A stretch of DNA of 64,000 bases, taken from NCBI RefSeq assembly GCF_008180195.1, contig NZ_VTAV01000003.1, positions 310,001 through 374,000 of the forward strand, written 5' to 3'. A model generated the notes under the pieces. That model did not search any database. It was not told the origin of the DNA and was given only the letters and a program-made list of their open reading frames with translations. A program made the position numbers and the translations under genes. Source of the DNA: Sphingobacterium phlebotomi (GTDB taxonomy: Bacteria; Bacteroidota; Bacteroidia; Sphingobacteriales; Sphingobacteriaceae). How positions within the stretch are numbered: the stretch's first letter is position 1; the number at the start of each line of letters is the position of its first letter. Shown in pieces: positions 59,855 to 64,000 of this stretch.

Positions 59855-59954
59855 AAACATAGACGAGGTGGATATTTTTTAAAGTATTAATGCATGTTTG
59901 TGCGTGTTTTGAATTAAAATTTGCATTTTTGTGTTGGAAGTAATAGAATTTTAA

Positions 59955-60770
59955 ATGGTAAGAGTCACGGAAAAGGAGTCAAATTATCAAGACTTGGATA
60001 AAATGTCGGTTAACGAGTTATTAACCAACATGAATAAAGAAGATAAAACAGTGCCATTAGCCGTAGAACAAGCGATTCCGCAACTGGAAGCATTGGTGAA
60101 AATTACGGTCGAGAAAATGAAAATGGGAGGGCGCTTATTTTATATAGGCGCAGGAACAAGTGGTCGTTTGGGTATTCTGGATGCTTCGGAATGCCCACCA
60201 ACTTTTGGGGTTCCGTTTGACTGGGTAATAGGACTAATAGCCGGTGGAGATACCGCTATTCGTAAAGCCGTGGAGTTTGCTGAAGATGATATGGAACAGG
60301 CTTGGAAAGATATGGAAGAATACGACATCGATAAAAATGATGTCATTATCGGCATCGCCGCTTCCGGAACAACACCTTATGTCATCGGTGGATTGAGACG
60401 GGCAAATGCGGAAGGATTGGTAACAGGTTGTGTGGTATGCAACGATCGTTCTCCAATTGCAGAGGAAGCACAATATCCGGTAGAAGTTATTGTTGGCCCG
60501 GAGTTTGTCACAGGTTCCACACGGATGAAATCAGGTACGGCGCAAAAGCTGGTGCTCAATATGCTGAGCACATCTGTCATGATTCAGCTCGGACGCGTAA
60601 AAGGCAATAAAATGGTCGATATGCAATTGTCGAATATCAAATTAGTTGCCCGGGGCGTGCGGATGGTCATGGAAGAGACAGGCCTCGATCAGGAAACAGC
60701 CTCGATACTGTTAGAGCGCTATGGTAATGTCCGGAAAGCTATCGAAAGTTATCAATCCTTAAAATCTTAA
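59955..60770 (+). CDS. murQ: N-acetylmuramic acid 6-phosphate etherase
   Basis: Cleaves the lactyl ether of MurNAc-6-P to give GlcNAc-6-P and D-lactate. 271 residues, SIS fold. Family signatures: GGRLFYIGAGTSGRLGILDA (about 56-75), SECPPTFG, catalytic Glu in AEDDMEQAWKD (about 110-120), IGIAASGTTPYVIGGLRRA (about 135-153) and VTGSTRMKSGTAQKLVLNML (about 182-201). Its product feeds NagA, encoded 19 kb upstream in the same region. The symporter gene starts 9 bp after the stop. Confidence 0.95.
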   Translation: MVRVTEKESNYQDLDKMSVNELLTNMNKEDKTVPLAVEQAIPQLEALVKITVEKMKMGGRLFYIGAGTSGRLGILDASECPPTFGVPFDWVIGLIAGGDTAIRKAVEFAEDDMEQAWKDMEEYDIDKNDVIIGIAASGTTPYVIGGLRRANAEGLVTGCVVCNDRSPIAEEAQYPVEVIVGPEFVTGSTRMKSGTAQKLVLNMLSTSVMIQLGRVKGNKMVDMQLSNIKLVARGVRMVMEETGLDQETASILLERYGNVRKAIESYQSLKS

Positions 60771-60779
60771 AATTCAAGA

Positions 60780-62267
60780 ATGTCACCAATCACACTATTG
60801 GCGTTTTTATTTGTATATTTCGGTATACTACTGAGCGTATCTTATTTCACATCCCGTAAAACTGCGGATAATGCTACGTTTTTTGTGGCAAATAGAAATT
60901 CCAAATGGTATATGGTTGCCTTCGGGATGATTGGAACGGCATTATCTGGTGTTACTTTCATTTCTGTTCCAGGGGCGGTGGGGATCTCGAACTTTAGTTA
61001 TTTTCAGTTTGTTCTAGGGAACGCTGTTGGATTTTTGGTAATAGCCTACGTTTTGTTGCCCCTTTATTACCGGATGAATCTGACGTCCATCTATACCTAT
61101 TTGGAGGACAGATTAGGATATAAAAGTTACAAGACGGGAGCAATGATTTTTTTGATATCCCGAACTATTGGATCAGCCTTCCGGCTATATCTCGTGGCCA
61201 TCATTTTGCAGAAATTTATTTTTGATGCGTGGAATGTTCCATTTGGCGTAACAGTAGCAGGCTGTCTGATATTGATATGGCTATATACGAACAAAGGGGG
61301 GCTTAAAACCATAATCATCACCGATATGCTCCAAACATTCTGTTTGCTATTAGCGGTAATCCTATCTATTTATTTTATGGCGGACGGATTAGGTATTTCG
61401 GTTTTAGATGCATTTGAGCGTGTGAAAGAAAGTTCTTATTCGCAGATTGTCGTGTGGGAAGATTTGTTGGGCGACCGAAACCATTTCTGGAAACACATTA
61501 TCGGTGGTGCGTTTGTAACGATTGCCATGACCGGACTCGATCAAGATCTGATGCAGAAAAACCTGAGCATGAAAACCATTGGCGAAGCACAAAAAAACAT
61601 GCTTACGTTTACGGGGATATTTGTTATTATCAACTTATTCTTCTTGGCTGTTGGTGCATTGCTCTATATCTATGTGGCAGAAAAAGGGATTGATATCAGC
61701 ATGCTTCGTACACCGGATTACCTCTACCCCGAGATAGCGCTGAATCATCTGTCTATAGCAGCGGGGGTTATTTTTATGATGGGATTGACTGCTGCGACTT
61801 TTGCTACGACGGATTCTGCACTCACGGCATTGACCACCTCTTATTGTGTAGATTTTCTTGGCTTTAATAAGGAAAAGGATCCGAATGCAAAAGCATTGGT
61901 GCGGAAGCGGAATATCGTGCATTTCGCATTTAGTATCGTCATGCTGCTGGTTATCTTGATATTCCGGTTGTTGAACGACGATTCTGTCGTGACCGCCATT
62001 TTTACTGCGGCTAGCTATACGTACGGCCCACTGTTAGGTTTATTTGCCTTTGGTATATTAACACGGAAAAAGGTGAATGATCGTTTGGTGCCTTATTTCT
62101 GTATCCTTTCGCCCATTATATGGTATGTATCGAATACCTATTATATTATTCCCTATACCAGCTATCGTATTGGTTTTGAGTTGATTGTTTATAATGGGCT
62201 GACGACTTTCCTGCTGATGTGGGTGACTTCTCCTGGAAATCTTCCGCGGGAGGAGCATAGCGTATAA
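60780..62267 (+). CDS. Sodium:solute symporter (SSS family), probable MurNAc importer
   Basis: 495 residues with about 13 hydrophobic helices. SSS features: SYFTSRKTADNATFFVANRN (about 21-40), GMIGTALSGVTFISVPGAVG (about 51-70), GFLVIAYVLLPLYYR, MTGLDQDLMQKNLSMKTIGE (about 255-274) and GLTAATFATTDSALTALTTS (about 336-355, a sodium-site helix). It is in a two-gene unit with murQ. In Tannerella forsythia a symporter-type MurT is linked to a kinase and MurQ, so MurNAc uptake is the likely job; the kinase is missing here. Confidence 0.88.
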   Translation: MSPITLLAFLFVYFGILLSVSYFTSRKTADNATFFVANRNSKWYMVAFGMIGTALSGVTFISVPGAVGISNFSYFQFVLGNAVGFLVIAYVLLPLYYRMNLTSIYTYLEDRLGYKSYKTGAMIFLISRTIGSAFRLYLVAIILQKFIFDAWNVPFGVTVAGCLILIWLYTNKGGLKTIIITDMLQTFCLLLAVILSIYFMADGLGISVLDAFERVKESSYSQIVVWEDLLGDRNHFWKHIIGGAFVTIAMTGLDQDLMQKNLSMKTIGEAQKNMLTFTGIFVIINLFFLAVGALLYIYVAEKGIDISMLRTPDYLYPEIALNHLSIAAGVIFMMGLTAATFATTDSALTALTTSYCVDFLGFNKEKDPNAKALVRKRNIVHFAFSIVMLLVILIFRLLNDDSVVTAIFTAASYTYGPLLGLFAFGILTRKKVNDRLVPYFCILSPIIWYVSNTYYIIPYTSYRIGFELIVYNGLTTFLLMWVTSPGNLPREEHSV

Positions 62268-62309
62268 TAATTCATTTTAGATAAATTTTAAATTTGATAG
62301 GACATTAAC

Positions 62310-62317
62310 TATCTTTG
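62310..62317 (+). promoter_or_regulatory. -7 box of tRNA-Val
   Basis: TATCTTTG matches TAnnTTTG perfectly and ends 19 bp before the tRNA. The only TTTG upstream (62293-62296) is 13 nt away, shorter than usual. Confidence 0.5.
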
Positions 62318-62336
62318 CAGCACGCAAATGACGATC

Positions 62337-62411
62337 GGGAAATTAGCTCAGCTGGTTTAGAGCACTACCTCGACAAGGTAGGGGTCACTGGTTCGAACCC
62401 AGTATTTCCCA
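62337..62411 (+). tRNA. tRNA-Val (anticodon GAC)
   Basis: 75 nt complete cloverleaf: acceptor GGGAAAT/ATTTCCC (7 bp perfect), D stem GCTC/GAGC with a 10-nt loop, anticodon stem CTACC/GGTAG, anticodon loop TCGACAA, 5-nt variable loop, T stem ACTGG/CCAGT with loop TTCGAAC, discriminator A. CCA is not encoded. The loop places GAC at positions 34-36, decoding GUC/GUU valine. Position 33 is C, not the near-universal U. Confidence 0.93.
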
Positions 62412-62414
62412 CAA

Positions 62415-62443
62415 AAAAGAGAGACTTTTATAGTCTCTCTTTT
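62415..62443 (+). terminator. Terminator of tRNA-Val
   Basis: AAAAGAGAGACT (62415-62426) pairs with AGTCTCTCTTTT (62432-62443) around a 5-nt loop. It begins 4 nt after the tRNA. Confidence 0.85.
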
Positions 62444-62478
62444 CGTTTCTACGGTTTATTTTTTACTTTTAGTCCAAC

Positions 62479-63294
62479 ATGTATCATTTAATAGAAGAAA
62501 CGGTAGCGCCCATTCGCCGTAAAATAGGCGATTTCACACCGGAATTTGGAATTATTTTAGGAACAGGCCTGGGCAAGTTGGTCGAAGAAATAGAGATAGA
62601 ATACCAGATGATGTATTCCAATATCCCTAATTTTCCTATTTCAACCGTTGAATTTCACAGTGGGAAATTAATCTTTGGTATGTTGAACGGGCGCCGGGTA
62701 GTCGCTATGCAGGGACGTCTTCATTATTATGAGGGATACGATATGCAGGCGATAACATTTCCTGTGCGGGTAATGAAGGCTTTGGGTATCCAGAAGCTTT
62801 TTGTGTCCAATGCCGCGGGATCGCTCAGTCCCGATATTCTGAAAGGCGACCTCGGTATTATAGAAGATCATATCAATTTGCTCCCCGACAATCCATTGCG
62901 AGGGCCTAACGATGATGATTTTGGGCCACGCTTTCCTGATATGAGTGAACCGTATAACGGTGATATGATTCAACAAGCTTTAGAGATTGCGGATCGATTA
63001 AAATACAGGGCGCATAAAGTCGTATATGTGTCAACGCCAGGTCCCAATCTGGAAACAAGAGCAGAGTATCGCTATATGCGTATCATTGGAGGGGATATTG
63101 TGGGCATGAGTACCGTACCGGAAGTTATCGTCGCCAATCACATGCGTTTACCGGTCTTTGCTATTTCGGTTGTGACAGACGAAGGATTTCATGCAGAATT
63201 AAAACCCGTTTCTTTCGCAGAAATAGTACAAGTAGCTGCAGAAGCGGAACCAAAAATGACAAAGATTCTAAAAGAATTGATAGCATTGCAATAA
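62479..63294 (+). CDS. Purine-nucleoside phosphorylase (trimeric, PNP-I)
   Basis: Phosphorolysis of inosine and guanosine for purine salvage. 271 residues, trimeric PNP type. Signatures: GIILGTGLGKLVEEI (about 24-38), phosphate-binding STVEFHSGKL and MQGRLHYYEGYDM (about 77-89), LFVSNAAGSLSPD (about 108-120), TPGPNLETRAEYRYMRIIGG (about 191-210; active-site Glu) and GMSTVPEVIVANHMRLP (about 212-228; NNDE/x site Asn and Met). Independent of the preceding tRNA unit, which has its own terminator. Confidence 0.94.
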   Translation: MYHLIEETVAPIRRKIGDFTPEFGIILGTGLGKLVEEIEIEYQMMYSNIPNFPISTVEFHSGKLIFGMLNGRRVVAMQGRLHYYEGYDMQAITFPVRVMKALGIQKLFVSNAAGSLSPDILKGDLGIIEDHINLLPDNPLRGPNDDDFGPRFPDMSEPYNGDMIQQALEIADRLKYRAHKVVYVSTPGPNLETRAEYRYMRIIGGDIVGMSTVPEVIVANHMRLPVFAISVVTDEGFHAELKPVSFAEIVQVAAEAEPKMTKILKELIALQ

Positions 63295-63311
63295 ATGAAG
63301 ATTTTTAGCCT

Positions 63312-63319
63312 TATTTTTG
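63312..63319 (+). promoter_or_regulatory. -7 box of the putative porin gene
   Basis: TATTTTTG matches TAnnTTTG perfectly, 27 bp before the ATG at 63347. A TTG at 63286-63288 is 23 nt upstream, slightly farther than usual. Confidence 0.5.
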
Positions 63320-63346
63320 GCATAAAATTTAGAACAAACGGTATTG

Positions 63347-64000
63347 ATGAACAGGTACTTGAAGCAACTCCTACTTTTTTTTATTTTTATCTTCGTAGGT
63401 ACGACGTATGTTTCTGCGCAGGTGGAAGAGGAATTTAGCAGTGCACTGGATTCGGCTCGAGCCAAAGAAGATAATAAAACAGACTCTGTTGTTTTTACCG
63501 CAAGATATGTGCGCTATGCAACGTTAGATATGCTTAAGCAAAGTACACGTACCGTACAGATTGATACCACCCATGTCAATTTTCAATATTATAATAAACA
63601 AAACGTTCCGTGGAACCCGACAATAAACCTCGGTTCTTATGGTCTGGCTTCCCGTGATCTCTTGTTCAATCCGAATAAGACAATTGGGTTTCAACCGGGA
63701 TTCCATGCATTGGAAAGATATTTGTTGCAGTCTGATTCTATCCAATACTTCCGGGCAAGAGCACGTTATTCCGAATTATATGCTGTAGGTTTCTTTTTCA
63801 ATGACCAAGTTTTTCGGGCCCGACTGGCACAAAATATTAATCCGCAATTAAATATAGGTGCAGAATACTACGCCACAAATACGGATGGTTATTATGTGAA
63901 TCAAGATTATAATGATCGAAGGGCAGCTGTCTTTACCTGGTATGAATCTAAAAGCTTGCGTTATAACCTGCTGATGAATGCAACGTTCAACAACTTAAAC
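63347..64000 (+). CDS. Putative outer-membrane porin (Porin_10 type), 5' part only
   Basis: The gene runs off the right edge; 218 codons are present. Signal peptide about 1-25 (LLLFFIFIFVGTTYVSAQ), a periplasmic acidic stretch, then repeated barrel-like strands (YFRARARYSELYAVGFFFND, LNIGAEYYATNTDGYYVN, RAAVFTWYESKSLRYNLLMN). RDLLFNPNKTIGFQPGFHAL and the word NLGSYGLASRDL are typical of the Bacteroidota putative porin family. No stop codon occurs before the edge. Family is probable rather than certain, because the diagnostic C-terminal barrel is outside. Confidence 0.75.
   Translation, partial: MNRYLKQLLLFFIFIFVGTTYVSAQVEEEFSSALDSARAKEDNKTDSVVFTARYVRYATLDMLKQSTRTVQIDTTHVNFQYYNKQNVPWNPTINLGSYGLASRDLLFNPNKTIGFQPGFHALERYLLQSDSIQYFRARARYSELYAVGFFFNDQVFRARLAQNINPQLNIGAEYYATNTDGYYVNQDYNDRRAAVFTWYESKSLRYNLLMNATFNNLN

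Noticed and set aside
59908..59931. murQ promoter (TTTG and CATTTTTG)
   Set aside because: The -7 box has a mismatch in its first T and the spacer is either 12 or 23 nt; not convincing.
1..64000. CRISPR array, rRNA operon, transposase or insertion sequence
   Set aside because: No regularly spaced repeats, rRNA-like segments or transposase open frames were seen on either strand.

Overview
The window is a chromosomal segment of a Bacteroidota bacterium, most likely Sphingobacteriaceae (Sphingobacterium/Olivibacter/Pedobacter-like). This rests on two SusC/SusD outer-membrane pairs, a Porin_10-type putative porin at the right edge, an RprXY-like two-component pair, the RDD/SpoIIM/DUF4129/DUF4350/MoxR/DUF58 cluster, many lipoproteins with a Cys near residue 17-23, and promoter-like boxes of the Bacteroidota form TTTG/TTG-N17-20-TAnnTTTG. 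Shine-Dalgarno sequences are scarce. No phage structural gene, transposase, integrase, rRNA or CRISPR array is visible.

Layout. 1-10 kb: parAB (parB cut by the left edge), FMN reductase, an LpxH-like phosphoesterase, a phosphopantetheinyl transferase, a histidine kinase/response regulator pair, pfkA and a split DsbD system. 10-28.8 kb: housekeeping genes (birA, rsfS, ftsH, a LUD protein, rhomboid, yifB, a YtxH trio, GDP-fucose synthase, trmB), then the RDD/SpoIIM/MoxR/DUF58 cluster, then an hflX-lipB-queD operon. 28.7-35.2 kb: an accessory island between hflX and recG. It holds an AraC-type gene remnant, a small beta-barrel protein, a CI-like repressor with palindromic operators, several unknown genes, two copies of a structured repeat, and a large protein with two HEPN-like halves opposite a small XRE regulator whose intergenic region carries a perfect operator-like palindrome. 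35.2-40.1 kb: recG (its start codon lies in a perfect 13-bp hairpin), two lipoproteins built from one four-cysteine domain, an EamA transporter, RidA and a 44-residue membrane mini-protein.

40.2-62.3 kb is a cell-wall amino-sugar scavenging region: NagA, a GHL10 glycosidase-like lipoprotein, NamZ exo-muramidase, two SusCD systems, a PKD/propeller lipoprotein, a GH18 enzyme, a phosphoesterase-PQQ-propeller fusion, MurQ and a sodium:solute symporter. Together they could release, import and convert MurNAc/GlcNAc to the glucosamine-6-phosphate pool; the sugar kinase needed between import and MurQ is not in the window. The right end has tRNA-Val(GAC), a purine nucleoside phosphorylase and the start of a putative porin.

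The best candidates for something undescribed are the XRE/tandem-HEPN module with its operator (33.0-35.2 kb), the repeat-flanked three-gene operon beside it (30.9-33.0 kb), and the recG start-codon hairpin.
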